A DNA stretch of 64,000 bases from Flavobacteriales bacterium UBA4422 (GTDB taxonomy: Bacteria > Bacteroidota > Bacteroidia > Flavobacteriales_G > Salibacteraceae). The first letter of the stretch is position 1; each line of letters begins with the position of its first letter. The stretch is taken from contig DGQE01000004.1 of NCBI GenBank assembly GCA_002389645.1, positions 62,001 through 126,000 on the forward strand, written 5' to 3'. Of the stretch, positions 34,627-44,562 are shown in pieces. Position numbers and translations under genes: made by a program. The notes below the pieces were generated by a model, which had not been told where the DNA came from, did not search any database, and saw only the letters and a list, made by a program, of their open reading frames with translations.

Positions 34627-36213
34627 ATGATCCTTAACGAGGTCCATCACCGATGGCTCTTTCTTATTGGCCTTTCTTTAGTTGCCATAGGATTACCCTT
34701 GTCAAAAGCTTTCATGAGCATTGGTGGGATCGTGCTTTCTATTAATTTTCTTATTGAAGGTGACCTAAAAACAAAGTTTAAAAAGCTGATCTCATCCCCT
34801 GTTATCCTGCTCTTAATTTCCGTGTTTCTGATGCATATTGTTGCTCTAATTTGGACCAGCGATTTTGCCCATGCCTTCAAGGATTTAAGGGTTAAGCTAC
34901 CATTATTGTTATTCCCCATTGTAATTCCTCTTTCTAAGCCATTGCTAAAGAAAGAGATGTTGCTGGTTCTAGGAGTGTTTGCATCTGGAGTAATATTAAC
35001 CTCATTTCTATCAACCTACGAATATTTTCAGATCAAAGACAACCCCTCGTTTGACTTTAGGTCTATTTCTCTATTCACAAGCCACATCAGGTACGCATTG
35101 ATGGTTTGCATAGCCTACCTAATTCTTTTAAATTTTGCATGGAATGAAAAGAACAATACAGTCGCTAGGGCTAGTTATATTTTACTTGCTTTTTGGTTAA
35201 GTGTTTTTGTTTTTATTCTTCAATCCATGACAGGTGTTGTTGCTTGGTTATTGTGCAGCTACCTATTATTGATATACACGTTGGCATATCTGAAGAGTAA
35301 CGTTTTTCGATTGATTACATTAACCGCTATTACCAGTACACCATTATTAATACTGGCGTATATAGCACTCCATGTTGATGCTTTTTATCCCGATCATCAA
35401 CCTGATTTTTCTCAACTAGAAACCCGCACAACAGCAGGAGGAATTTACGAACACGACACGACTAACTTCACCCTTGAAAATGGATATTACATCAATTTTT
35501 ACATTTCCAACTTCGAATTAGAGCAAGAATGGAAAAAGCGAAGTGAGCTTCCTCTGTGGGAAGGACCGAATAGCGAAGAGAAGCCCGTTTATGCAACCTT
35601 GAAACGTTACCTGACTAGCAAAGGACTAAGGAAGGATTCAGTTGGTGTAAACTCATTAACAGAGGAAGACGTGCGGGCGATAGAAAATGGAGTGGCCAAT
35701 GTTCGTTTCACGTACGGTAATCCTATTGACAACAGGGTTTACACTGTAATATGGGAATTTGACCGTATGATGAATGAAAAACGAGTACAAGGCCACTCAG
35801 TGACTCAACGCTTCTTGTTTTGGAAAACTGGCTTCAATATATTCAAAGAAAACTGGCTATTAGGCACCGGTACGGGTGATATTAACGCCTCCTATGAAAA
35901 CATGTACAATAAAACCAATGCTGAAATAAGCAAGAAGTTTCGAAAAAGAACACACAATCAATATTTAGCCTTTGGAATAACATTCGGCATCATTGGCTTA
36001 GCGATCTTTTTGTTGTCTATAATTCTTCCTTTCTTTACGATGAAAAGCGCAAACAGCTTTTTATACATCGGCTTCGCCATTGTACTTTATGCCAGCATGC
36101 TCAATGAAGACACTTTAGAAACTCAAACTGGGGTTACGCTCTATGCGTTTTTTAATGTGCTCCTATTATTTGGAATTCAGGCTTTAACTGAAGAGTCTGA
36201 GAGCACATCATGA
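34627..36213 (+). CDS. O-antigen ligase family membrane protein (WaaL/Wzy-like)
   Basis: About 528 residues from the ATG at 34627; an ATG at 34564 is also open but lies inside the protease gene and adds a polar stretch before the first helix. About eleven hydrophobic helices with a large periplasmic segment (roughly residues 250-395) carrying conserved charged residues, then LLGTGTGDINASYEN and RTHNQYLAFGITFG, which fit the O-antigen ligase/polymerase pattern. It would join or polymerise lipid-linked glycan on the periplasmic side. Its last 37 bases overlap the end of a glycosyltransferase gene on the other strand. Confidence 0.83.
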   Translation: MILNEVHHRWLFLIGLSLVAIGLPLSKAFMSIGGIVLSINFLIEGDLKTKFKKLISSPVILLLISVFLMHIVALIWTSDFAHAFKDLRVKLPLLLFPIVIPLSKPLLKKEMLLVLGVFASGVILTSFLSTYEYFQIKDNPSFDFRSISLFTSHIRYALMVCIAYLILLNFAWNEKNNTVARASYILLAFWLSVFVFILQSMTGVVAWLLCSYLLLIYTLAYLKSNVFRLITLTAITSTPLLILAYIALHVDAFYPDHQPDFSQLETRTTAGGIYEHDTTNFTLENGYYINFYISNFELEQEWKKRSELPLWEGPNSEEKPVYATLKRYLTSKGLRKDSVGVNSLTEEDVRAIENGVANVRFTYGNPIDNRVYTVIWEFDRMMNEKRVQGHSVTQRFLFWKTGFNIFKENWLLGTGTGDINASYENMYNKTNAEISKKFRKRTHNQYLAFGITFGIIGLAIFLLSIILPFFTMKSANSFLYIGFAIVLYASMLNEDTLETQTGVTLYAFFNVLLLFGIQALTEESESTS

Positions 36214-37286
36214 TAAATAGCTAACGAGCGTTTTGCCGTTTCTGTTTTGCTAAAGCGCTTCACTTTTTCTCTCCCGCCAGCTATGCATTTCTCTCTTAAT
36301 TCATCATTTGCGAGCATTCTTTTTACTTCGCTGGCAAGCTGTTCTGGGTTTTGAACATCACACAGTAGGCCACACACTTCATGCTCAATTACTTCTACGA
36401 TACCGCCAGCTTTAGTGGCAACAACCGGAGCTTCTGAAGCAAGGGCATCTATGATGGAGGTTCCTAAACCTTCTGTTTTTGAGGTGATTAAAAACACATC
36501 CAACTCTTTCAAGAGTTCAGGCACATCCTTTCGAAACCCCATTAATATAATATGATCCTGCATTCTATTCAGGTCAATATAACCCTCTATTTCTTTTCTA
36601 CTTGGGCCTTCACCTATGGCAATAAATTTAGCCTTTACACCATCCTCAATCAGTTTTTTTGCCGTATCAACAAACGTCCGATAATCCTTATGCGGAGCCA
36701 GTGCGGATACATTTCCGATTATAGCGCAATCTGAGGGAATATGATACTCCGTTCTCAACGATCCTTTCGGTTCAACATTTTCAAACCGTAATAAATCAAT
36801 GCCTGAGTGAACAACCTCAAGCTTGCTTTTATCTTCTATGAACTCCAGCATTACATCCCTAATTGCGGCCGAAACGCATACTACTTTTTTGATGTTAGGG
36901 TGATTGTATTTGACGAGAGACATTGAACTGCCTTGTATAGCAAAATCGACTCTTCGAGAAACAATAATTGGTCGCTCATTCTTTGTTAATACAGCGCTGA
37001 GTATGGCAAAATTGTGTGCATGAGAATCGTGTACATGAATCAAGTCGATACGCTCTTTCGAACACACATGTGCTACTCTAAATGCCACCATCGGGTTGGC
37101 TGAAAAGCCCTTGAAATAGGTGACATGTGACAAGTGATTCTTAAGGCAATACTTATGCACCTGGGAATTAAATGGACACATTATTACTTGTTCAACCCCT
37201 AACGCTTTTAATTCTTCTGCGAGGTAAATGAGCTGCTGCTCTCCACCTCTCCAGGTCTTGGGTGATGATATATGCAGAACTCTCAT
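36177..37286 (-). CDS. Glycosyltransferase family 4
   Basis: GT-B type transferase, 369 residues from the ATG at 37286 (MRVLHISSPKTWRGGEQQL). The frame is open for 25 more codons upstream, but this ATG overlaps the stop of the preceding gene (ATGA) and matches the family N-terminus. The donor-binding C-terminal half has VSALAPHKDY, FLITSKTEGLGTSIIDALA (with the EX7E pattern) and VVATKAGGIVEVI. Last gene of the tdk-murF/alr operon; likely assembles LPS core or other surface glycan. Confidence 0.88.
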   Translation of the reverse strand: MRVLHISSPKTWRGGEQQLIYLAEELKALGVEQVIMCPFNSQVHKYCLKNHLSHVTYFKGFSANPMVAFRVAHVCSKERIDLIHVHDSHAHNFAILSAVLTKNERPIIVSRRVDFAIQGSSMSLVKYNHPNIKKVVCVSAAIRDVMLEFIEDKSKLEVVHSGIDLLRFENVEPKGSLRTEYHIPSDCAIIGNVSALAPHKDYRTFVDTAKKLIEDGVKAKFIAIGEGPSRKEIEGYIDLNRMQDHIILMGFRKDVPELLKELDVFLITSKTEGLGTSIIDALASEAPVVATKAGGIVEVIEHEVCGLLCDVQNPEQLASEVKRMLANDELREKCIAGGREKVKRFSKTETAKRSLAIYHDVLSDSSVKA

Positions 37287-38038
37287 TTGGATTGTTGTAA
37301 TTGAAGCAATTTTGAGTACTTTAAATAGGTGGCATAGGCCGAATTGATTGCAATAACCCACCCATAATATCCATCCTGAAACCCTCTTTTAATTACGTAG
37401 CTCTTTAAAAATTTCGCCACGGGCTTTACCAATACTTTCAACCAATTCGAGCGAATTCCTTTGTTGAATTTAGCTTGAGAAGAAATGTCTGAAAATTTCT
37501 CAATTTGAGAGCGATGCTCATCCATTGTATAAAATGAAAAATGCAGCAAATCACCTTGAAGATGTGAAATCTTCGACTTAGAAGTCAATTCATAACGATC
37601 GTGAGGGTTCACACCTGTCCAACCACCATCCTCTTTTCTGAACAAACGCAATTTCACATCCGGATACCATCCGCTGTGTTTTATCCATTTTCCGCAGTAA
37701 TTCGTGAGTCTATTCATGGTGTAACCACCTTGCAACCCGTTTTTCTTTCTTTCTAAGATCGATAGTTTCAATTGCTCACTCAACGCCTCATCGGCATCCA
37801 ACGAAAGCACCCAATTGTGCGTGGCTTTCTCCTTTGCAAAATTCTTTTGCTCGATGTGCCCCAAGAATGGCTGCTCTATGAGCCTTGCGCCATATGACTC
37901 TGCTATCTTCCTTGTATTATCTGTAGAAAGTGAATCTATAACTAACACCTCATCAGCAACTTTGGTGACGCTTTCAATGCATCGCCCAATATTGCGTTCC
38001 TCATTCAGGGTAATAATCACAACTGAGATTTTGTCCAT
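37283..38038 (-). CDS. Glycosyltransferase family 2, LPS core type (WaaE/KdtX-like)
   Basis: 251 residues. GT-A fold: SVVIITLNEERNIGRCIES, VLVIDSLSTDNT, and the metal-binding LSLDADEALS near residue 88. The middle segment WYPDVKLRLFRKEDGGWTG is that of heptose/glucose transferases acting on the inner core of LPS. It shares one base with murF-alr and four with the GT4 gene, so all three are translated as a block. Confidence 0.87.
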   Translation of the reverse strand: MDKISVVIITLNEERNIGRCIESVTKVADEVLVIDSLSTDNTRKIAESYGARLIEQPFLGHIEQKNFAKEKATHNWVLSLDADEALSEQLKLSILERKKNGLQGGYTMNRLTNYCGKWIKHSGWYPDVKLRLFRKEDGGWTGVNPHDRYELTSKSKISHLQGDLLHFSFYTMDEHRSQIEKFSDISSQAKFNKGIRSNWLKVLVKPVAKFLKSYVIKRGFQDGYYGWVIAINSAYATYLKYSKLLQLQQSK

Positions 38039-40500
38039 TATTCCTGTAAATATATTCTGCGAACACGCTCGGGAATTTTTGTCAATATTTCATAGGGAAC
38101 CGTATCTAGCTTCTCTGCCATGTTTTGTATGTCGGTATTGCCAGAAAAAATGGTGACCTCATCTCCTTCTTTAGCACTTGTGTGGGTAACATCAATCATG
38201 GTCATATCCATGCATACATTCCCGACAATAGGGCACTGAACACCTTGCCAGGTAATGCTCCAATTTCCATTACTCAACCTTCGGTCTAAGCCATCGGCAT
38301 AACCAAGAGCAACGGTGGCAATATCGCGATCAACTTCTTCAATACCCTTGCGCGCATAACCTACGGACTCGCCTGCCTTCACTTTCCTGATTTGCACGAT
38401 GTAGCTCTTCAGTGATCCTAATGCATGTAAAAAGCGACTGTCTGTGCTTCCACTGAACCCATATAGTCCGATTCCGAGCCGTACCATTTCAAAATGATAT
38501 TCTGGGAAGCGCAAAACCCCTGTAGAATTCAGAACATGTCTATCAGGTTGGTATCCCAATCCATCAATTATCAATTCATTCATTCTAGAGAATGAGGCAA
38601 TTTGTTTTCGGGTAAAGTCATCCTCTCGTTCATCATCTGTTGCAGATAAATGGGTGAAAACAGAGGCTACCCTAATAAAACCTACCTCATTAATAATTTT
38701 AAGCGCCTCAGGCAATTGCTCGACTGCAAAACCAAGACGATGCATCCCTGAATCAACTTTCAAATGAATGGGATATTCATCAAAAAAATGGCGCATTGAC
38801 TTTGTTGCGCGCACAAAGTCTTTGAGTGTGTTTAAAGAGTAAATCTCTGGCTCTAAATTATGCTGAATCATAGACTCATAAGCCGTTTTACTTGGACTCA
38901 TCACCATGATTGGCAAGCTGATACCTTTTTCTCTTAAGACAATTCCCTCATCAGCATATGCCACAACTAGGTAATTTACCATTTTTCTGGTCTGGAAAAA
39001 ATGAGCTACCTCATAGCTGCCACTGCCATATGCAAAGGCTTTTACCATGACCATAACCTTGGTTGATTCGTTTATCTTGCTTCTGAAATACGTCAAGTTT
39101 TGGCCCAACTTCCGCAAGTCAATCTCCAAGGTTGTTATTCTTTGTTTCGCCTGAAGGCGATTCACCAGTTTCTCTAACTTGAATTTGCGCGCACCCTTCA
39201 CCAAAATAGCTTTATGGCGCAATGATTTTATGTCCAAATGCTCCCAAAACTCATCTGATGAATCAAAACATCGCACAGCTAAAGGTTCAAAAGCTGTTTT
39301 GTGCTTTGCGATTTCTAAGCCTATCGCAACTAAATGTGTAACCTCAGCTTCGCGAAGCATATCTGCAATTTGCACGTATGACTCGTGATTATCAGCGTTC
39401 TGTTCTAAATCAGATAGGATGACAAACTTGTCGCGATCAGCATGCGTCATTAATTGATCAACTGAAGCTCTGAGAGAGCCAAGATCTGAGTTATAGGTAT
39501 CATCAATAATTAGTGATTCTTCAAGTCCTTGCTTCACCTCCATTCGCATTGCAATAGGAGATAGTTCATCAAATTTGGCAAGCACTCTTGAGTTCAGCTT
39601 GTCAAGAATGGCACAAATAGCGAAACAATGACTGGCATTTTCTATGCTGATACGATCAGTAAAAGGAATCTCAAATGAATACGTTTTGCCTTCAAACTTT
39701 GCCTCAAAAGCGGTGAGGCCCGGGTTGACCTCTTTGATCGAAAAGTAAATTTCCGCGCTTTTGTCCTCTTTAGACCAAAAGACACACTTGCCTAAGTCTT
39801 CCTTTGGAATCCATCGAGATGATAATTGGTCTTTGCAAACCAGCACCTTCTTTGCTGATTTGAAGAGCTTCCATTTTTCTAAAAACTTGGCTTGATCTGA
39901 ATCAAAATGAGCCGAATGGGCATCACCAATATTGGTGAGAATTCCTAAGCTCGGCTTTAGAATCCGCTCCAACCTTTCCATTTCTGAAGGAAGAGAAATT
40001 CCAGCTTCAAAAATGGCTAATGAATCATAGCTGTTGAGTTCAAAAACTGACAATGGAACCCCGATTTGAGAGTTATAACTTTTCGGGCTTCGGCAAATCT
40101 TAAACTCGCTCTCTAGCAAGCTGTTGAGCCACTCTTTGACAATTGTCTTTCCGTTGCTACCTGTGATGGCCAACACGGGCAAATTGTAATTATCCCTGTG
40201 TTCCTTCGCTATAGACTGTAATGCAGGAATCATATCATCAACAATAATGAAGTTAGCCTGACCTTCATAGCGTTTGGCAACCTCTGCATCCGACACTAAA
40301 AAATGATGGCATTTTAACTCTAACAATTCTGGGATAAAATCGTGGCCATCAAAACGAGCGCCTTTAATTGCAGCAAAAAGGGCGTTCTCCCGATTAGGGG
40401 TTCTGTGATCAATATTTATTCGCGTGACAGTTGAGCCAGGAAAAGCTATTTGTGCCTTGCCTTTGCAAAAGTCCGAGATGCTTTCAATGGTGTAGTTCAT
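38038..40500 (-). CDS. murF-alr: Bifunctional MurF ligase / alanine racemase fusion
   Basis: 820 residues. The N-terminal part (about 1-440) is MurF, which adds D-Ala-D-Ala to UDP-MurNAc-tripeptide: ITGSNGKTIVKEWL near residue 113, SYNSQIGVPLSV, and DDTYNSDLGSLRA. The C-terminal part (about 450-820) is a PLP-dependent alanine racemase: the PLP Lys in VKAFAYGSGSYE near 486, SGMHRLGF, and VSLGYADG-type ALGYADGLDRRL. One chain therefore makes D-Ala and uses its dipeptide downstream. This fusion is typical of Bacteroidota. Overlaps tdk by 4 bases. Confidence 0.96.
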   Translation of the reverse strand: MNYTIESISDFCKGKAQIAFPGSTVTRINIDHRTPNRENALFAAIKGARFDGHDFIPELLELKCHHFLVSDAEVAKRYEGQANFIIVDDMIPALQSIAKEHRDNYNLPVLAITGSNGKTIVKEWLNSLLESEFKICRSPKSYNSQIGVPLSVFELNSYDSLAIFEAGISLPSEMERLERILKPSLGILTNIGDAHSAHFDSDQAKFLEKWKLFKSAKKVLVCKDQLSSRWIPKEDLGKCVFWSKEDKSAEIYFSIKEVNPGLTAFEAKFEGKTYSFEIPFTDRISIENASHCFAICAILDKLNSRVLAKFDELSPIAMRMEVKQGLEESLIIDDTYNSDLGSLRASVDQLMTHADRDKFVILSDLEQNADNHESYVQIADMLREAEVTHLVAIGLEIAKHKTAFEPLAVRCFDSSDEFWEHLDIKSLRHKAILVKGARKFKLEKLVNRLQAKQRITTLEIDLRKLGQNLTYFRSKINESTKVMVMVKAFAYGSGSYEVAHFFQTRKMVNYLVVAYADEGIVLREKGISLPIMVMSPSKTAYESMIQHNLEPEIYSLNTLKDFVRATKSMRHFFDEYPIHLKVDSGMHRLGFAVEQLPEALKIINEVGFIRVASVFTHLSATDDEREDDFTRKQIASFSRMNELIIDGLGYQPDRHVLNSTGVLRFPEYHFEMVRLGIGLYGFSGSTDSRFLHALGSLKSYIVQIRKVKAGESVGYARKGIEEVDRDIATVALGYADGLDRRLSNGNWSITWQGVQCPIVGNVCMDMTMIDVTHTSAKEGDEVTIFSGNTDIQNMAEKLDTVPYEILTKIPERVRRIYLQE

Positions 40501-41075
40501 TTGCTTGATCCTGAATTAAAGCACGCCCGACACAATGGCTTGTATTGGTTCGTTTCGCCCAGTTCAATGAGTTTATCGCTGTCCGTAACTCTGTAAGAAT
40601 GATTTGCCAAAGAGCCACAATTTACGCAGATAGCATGGACTTTGGTAACATATTCTGCAATCGCCATTAAACCTGGCATAGGCCCAAATGGACGGCCCTT
40701 GTAATCCATATCCAAACCTGCAACGATGACCCTTTTACCCATGTTGGCCAATTGGTTGCAAACATTCACAAGCTCAACATCAAAAAATTGAGCCTCATCA
40801 ATTCCAACCACTTCAGCAGCATTTGAAAGAATCAGAATATTGCCGGAAGATTCCACCGGGGTTGAGCTGATGCTGTTTTCATCGTGCGAAACCACCTCTT
40901 CTTCATCATACCGCACATCAACATCAGGCTTGAAGATTTCTATTTTCTGACCGGCAAATTGGGCTCTTTTAAGTCTTCGAATCAACTCCTCTGTCTTTCC
41001 AGAAAACATAGACCCACAGACCACCTCGATCCACCCATACTTGTGTCTTTTATTGCCTGTATATTCTAAAAACAT
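40497..41075 (-). CDS. tdk: Thymidine kinase (type II)
   Basis: Phosphorylates thymidine in the salvage pathway. 192 residues from the ATG at 41075 (MFLEYTGNKRHKYGWIEVVC); the open frame extends 16 codons further, but this start fits the family. P-loop GSMFSGKTEELIRRL, DEAQFFD with the Walker B Asp, and the zinc lasso with CVNC ... CRAC at the C-terminal end are complete. First gene of the minus-strand operon with murF-alr and two glycosyltransferases. Confidence 0.95.
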   Translation of the reverse strand: MFLEYTGNKRHKYGWIEVVCGSMFSGKTEELIRRLKRAQFAGQKIEIFKPDVDVRYDEEEVVSHDENSISSTPVESSGNILILSNAAEVVGIDEAQFFDVELVNVCNQLANMGKRVIVAGLDMDYKGRPFGPMPGLMAIAEYVTKVHAICVNCGSLANHSYRVTDSDKLIELGETNQYKPLCRACFNSGSSK

Positions 41076-41196
41076 GTGTTGCGAATTTCTATATTCATCA
41101 TGGAATAGACCACAAAATATCACTTCATTACAATGATTTCCTAAAGATTAGTAATTCGAATACACAATTGCCATCTTTGAAGAGCGTTTGTAAGGC

Positions 41197-41820
41197 ATGA
41201 ATATGAAAGACTTGATTGAGAAAATAGAACGACTTGAAAAGCAACTTACTGAAAAGGAGCATGAACTTCATTTATTGAAGGAGGATTTAGAGGCTATTAG
41301 AGCTACACTAGAAGCTGCGATGGAAGAAGAGTCATCAAAGGAAACCAAACTACCTGAACCGGTTATCGAAGAAAAAGAAGAGCTTATAGTTGAAGAGTCG
41401 AAAGAAGAAATTACCGAAGAAGCCACTATTGCTGAGGAGCCTGTTGATGAAGCAAATGAAGAGCAGCAGCATGAGGCAATAATGAGAACCATTGAAGAGT
41501 TTTCTCAAGATCAACGCAATTCAATTTCCAAGCAAACAATAGATTCAGACTCAGTTTCACTGGCTGACAAAGTGGGCACTCAGCCTCTGAACGACATCAA
41601 GAAAGCCATTGGAATTAACGAGCGATTTCTATATGCCAATGTATTATTCAATGGTGATATGGGAGCTTTTTCTAGGGCGGTAGAGGAATTAAACCACCTA
41701 GAGTCAATACTTGACGCAACCAGATTAATGGATGAAGAGCTTTCGTCAAAATATCATTGGGATGAAGAAGACGAAACCGTGATAGCTTTTAAAACGCTAG
41801 TTTCAAGACGCTTCTCATAA
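41197..41820 (+). CDS. Acidic coiled-coil protein, unknown
   Basis: 207 residues. First 40 residues are a predicted coiled coil (heptads in IERLEKQLTEKEHELHLLKE), followed by a Glu-rich low-complexity stretch (45-100) and a more ordered C-terminal domain (about 120-207) with IGINERFLYANVLFNGDM, which is conserved in relatives from the phylum. No known function. An ATG at 41203 is an alternative start. Its stop overlaps the peptidase ATG (TAATG). Confidence 0.75.
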   Translation: MNMKDLIEKIERLEKQLTEKEHELHLLKEDLEAIRATLEAAMEEESSKETKLPEPVIEEKEELIVEESKEEITEEATIAEEPVDEANEEQQHEAIMRTIEEFSQDQRNSISKQTIDSDSVSLADKVGTQPLNDIKKAIGINERFLYANVLFNGDMGAFSRAVEELNHLESILDATRLMDEELSSKYHWDEEDETVIAFKTLVSRRFS

Positions 41821-43079
41821 TGTTACGTTTCGTTCCCTTTCTATTCACACTCTTTTTAGTCGGAATTTCAAATGCACAAAACTCTTCGTACGCGAAAGAA
41901 ATGATTGATTCGCTTTGTGCTCCTCGCTATCATGGTAGAGGGTATGTTTTTCAAGGAGACTTAAAAGCAGCATCATTCATTGAGAAGCAATGCAAGTCAA
42001 AGGGGCTAAATTCCTTTGGTGATTCATATACTCAAAGCTTCAAGCTTGGCGTAAACACATTCCCTGGAGACATGAGCGTTAAGTTCAATCGCAAGTTATT
42101 GCAAACAGGAGTTGACTATCAAATTAATCCTGGTTCACAGAATTTAAATGGTTCATTTAAAACTTACTATCTGAAGCCTAGCATGGTTAAGAGCCAAGAA
42201 AAAATATTCAAAACAGCTTCCAAGAAAAAAGTACAAAACAGGGTTATTGTCATTGACGAAACTTCAGAAAATGCAGTTATAGAAGAATTTTCAAAAGGCA
42301 TCAACCAAAACCCTTTAAATGCGAAAGGTTATGTCTTGCTAAAGGACAAGAAGCTCACTTGGTGGGCAAGCAGACGCACCTATAACACAACCATTCTGGA
42401 TGTTTCCATAGAAGGGTTGCATAAAAAAATTAAGACGGTAGACATCAACATTGACCAGGAGTGGGTAAGTGAATATCAATCTAAAAATGTTGTTGCCTTT
42501 ATTCCTGGCCAGAGCGATTCAATGGTAATTTTCAGCGCACACTTTGACCATCTAGGAAGAATGGGTAAAGAAACTTACATAGCAGGCGCCAGTGACAATG
42601 CCAGCGGAAGCGCAATGCTGTTGGACCTCGCTGATTACTACTCGGAAAATCCACCCAAATACAATACCGTATTCATTTGGTTTGCTGGGGAAGAAGCTGG
42701 ATTAGTAGGGTCAAAATATTTTGTAGAAAATCCGCCATTCTCATTGGACAACATCAAATTTTTGCTCAACCTCGATTTAATGGCTGATGCCAAAAAAGGA
42801 ATCACCGTGGTGAACGGAACTATATTCAATGAAGCATTTGACCGGTTAAAAGCAATCAATGAAAGAGAAGGTTTATTGAATCAAGTGAAAGCAAGAGGTG
42901 CTGCTGCCAACAGTGATCATTATCCATTTTATGAAAAAGGGGTGCCCAGTTTCTTCATTTATACAGAAGGAGACTACAAGCACTACCACGACATCAACGA
43001 TGTTCCAGAAAACATTCCATTGACCAATTATGATCAAGTTTTTGAGTTAATTACCTCTTTTGTAAAAGAGGGTCTTTAG
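41820..43079 (+). CDS. M28-family zinc metallopeptidase
   Basis: Secreted aminopeptidase-like enzyme, 419 residues with a signal peptide (1-19, ending SNAQ). Two-zinc site residues: FSAHFDHLG (His, Asp), GASDNASGSAMLL (bridging Asp), GEEAGLVGS (catalytic Glu-Glu), LNLDLMAD and the last His in YKHYHDINDVPEN. The insertion between residues 90 and 200 is probably a protease-associated-like or lineage domain. Cell-surface peptide degradation is the likely role. Its stop overlaps that of the next gene on the other strand (TTAG). Confidence 0.9.
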   Translation: MLRFVPFLFTLFLVGISNAQNSSYAKEMIDSLCAPRYHGRGYVFQGDLKAASFIEKQCKSKGLNSFGDSYTQSFKLGVNTFPGDMSVKFNRKLLQTGVDYQINPGSQNLNGSFKTYYLKPSMVKSQEKIFKTASKKKVQNRVIVIDETSENAVIEEFSKGINQNPLNAKGYVLLKDKKLTWWASRRTYNTTILDVSIEGLHKKIKTVDINIDQEWVSEYQSKNVVAFIPGQSDSMVIFSAHFDHLGRMGKETYIAGASDNASGSAMLLDLADYYSENPPKYNTVFIWFAGEEAGLVGSKYFVENPPFSLDNIKFLLNLDLMADAKKGITVVNGTIFNEAFDRLKAINEREGLLNQVKARGAAANSDHYPFYEKGVPSFFIYTEGDYKHYHDINDVPENIPLTNYDQVFELITSFVKEGL

Positions 43080-44026
43080 TTGCGCACGATAGTAACGCTT
43101 CCCTTCGCATTCTTCTCTAGGTAAGGAAGGTTGTCATCACCCACGGCTTGGATTTCATAGAAATATATTCCAGAAGGAAGTGGGTTTCCGAATCGATCTA
43201 CACCATTCCATCGCACAGTAATATCATTCGATTCAAATACAAGCTGTCCTCCACGAGTCATTATTCTTAAGATGAACTCTCTTACTCCATATCCATCAAT
43301 TTCAAAGTATTCGTTGTATGGATCTCCATTCGGAGTAATTACTTGTTCAGCACTGTGGGTAAAATAAGCCGTGGTTTTCTCTTGAGCAGTTTCTGCAACC
43401 TCCTTATTGTTTTGGGGCACTTGATCACTTTTTGCTTCAGCAACTTGATCCTCAGCCTTCTCTTTTGAAGGGCTCGGTTGTTCTTTTAAGTTAGACGGTC
43501 TAGACTCAGCTAATTCATTTTCAAAATTTGATTCAACTGTAGACTCTAGTATCGATTTGGAAGCTTCAGACAAACTCTTTTGCTTTTCTCCAACAGAAGC
43601 ATCAATACTTGTATTGACGTCTGCTGATTTAACTTCACTTTGGCTGGCGATTTCCTGTTGAACAGAAGAGCCTTCAATATTCAGTTCTTCTTTCTCAGCA
43701 ACCTCACGCTGCTCCTCAAAAGAGATAGCTTGTTGTGATGGTTCTATTTTGTCATCGTGGTCAGAAACTACAATTTCATTCGATGAATTGATTTCTGAAT
43801 TATGGTATTCAACCTCAGCAATAGTAGCCGCGGTAATCAATCCTGCAAACCCAATAACTGCGGCTGCCTTTCCTAAGAAAAGACTTCCGCCAGCAGCAGA
43901 TGAAACGGAAGTTAACCCAGTCAATGACGACTGGATGGACGCCCAAACTTCAGGACCTACTGGCACTTCGTGAGACTGTAACGCCACCCTGAAGATTTTT
44001 TCAATATTTTCCTTTTGTTCAGACAT
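43076..44026 (-). CDS. Anti-sigma-factor-like membrane protein with gliding-motility (CHU_C-type) C-terminal domain
   Basis: 316 residues: short N-terminal cytoplasmic segment (1-48) with VPVGPEVWASIQSSL, as seen in Bacteroidota anti-sigma proteins, one membrane helix (about 49-69), a long Glu/Ser/Gln-rich linker (75-220), and a C-terminal Ig-like domain (about 226-316) with VITPNGDPYNEYFEI, RGGQLVFES and PSGIYFYEI, ending GSVTIVRN. That domain matches the gliding-motility-associated/T9SS type B sorting domain. It shares one base with the upstream ECF sigma gene. No signal peptide is present, so the C-terminal domain is expected in the periplasm but anchored. Confidence 0.78.
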   Translation of the reverse strand: MSEQKENIEKIFRVALQSHEVPVGPEVWASIQSSLTGLTSVSSAAGGSLFLGKAAAVIGFAGLITAATIAEVEYHNSEINSSNEIVVSDHDDKIEPSQQAISFEEQREVAEKEELNIEGSSVQQEIASQSEVKSADVNTSIDASVGEKQKSLSEASKSILESTVESNFENELAESRPSNLKEQPSPSKEKAEDQVAEAKSDQVPQNNKEVAETAQEKTTAYFTHSAEQVITPNGDPYNEYFEIDGYGVREFILRIMTRGGQLVFESNDITVRWNGVDRFGNPLPSGIYFYEIQAVGDDNLPYLEKNAKGSVTIVRN

Positions 44027-44562
44027 TATATGTTTTCTCTTTCTCCAATTATGTTCATTAAATAAGTGCGGGCCTTCCGATATTGAGTTTTTGAAGTGCT
44101 TTCAGACACTCCCAATTCATCAGCAATTTCTTGATGCGAATAGCCTTCAATAGCATACATGTTAAATACTGTTCTGTATCCTGTAGGCATCGCTTGAATA
44201 ATGGTCATCATCTCTTCTACCCTTAAATCACTGGTAGACATTTCACCTTCTCCAGCCAAATATTCGGCTTCCGAAATATCAGCATCCATTTGCATTCGAT
44301 TTCTCTTTCGCAGTTCATCTAGCGCTGTGTTGATCATCGTTCTTCTGATCCAACCTTCAAAGCTTCCTTCTCCTTTAAACTTGTGTAGGTGAATAAACAC
44401 CTTTACAAAGCCATCTTGAAGTAAGTCTTGAGCCTTTTCACGATCGCCTGCATATCGCATACAAACTGACATCATCTTTCCCGCAAACTTTTCAAATAAC
44501 GCTTGTTGTGCCCTTTGATCTCCTTTCAAACACTTCTCAATCAACTCTTCGTCAGTCATCAT
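44026..44562 (-). CDS. ECF-type RNA polymerase sigma factor
   Basis: 178 residues: region 2 (about 10-90) with RYAGDREKAQDLLQDGFVKV and FEGWIRRTMINTALDELRKR, and region 4 (about 118-170) with MPTGYRTVFNMYAIEGYSHQ and EIADELGVSESTSKTQYRKA. Would direct polymerase to an envelope-related regulon under control of the membrane protein encoded directly downstream. The minus strand reads AAGTTTTG, a weak -7 box, 5 bases before the ATG. Confidence 0.92.
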   Translation of the reverse strand: MMTDEELIEKCLKGDQRAQQALFEKFAGKMMSVCMRYAGDREKAQDLLQDGFVKVFIHLHKFKGEGSFEGWIRRTMINTALDELRKRNRMQMDADISEAEYLAGEGEMSTSDLRVEEMMTIIQAMPTGYRTVFNMYAIEGYSHQEIADELGVSESTSKTQYRKARTYLMNIIGERENI

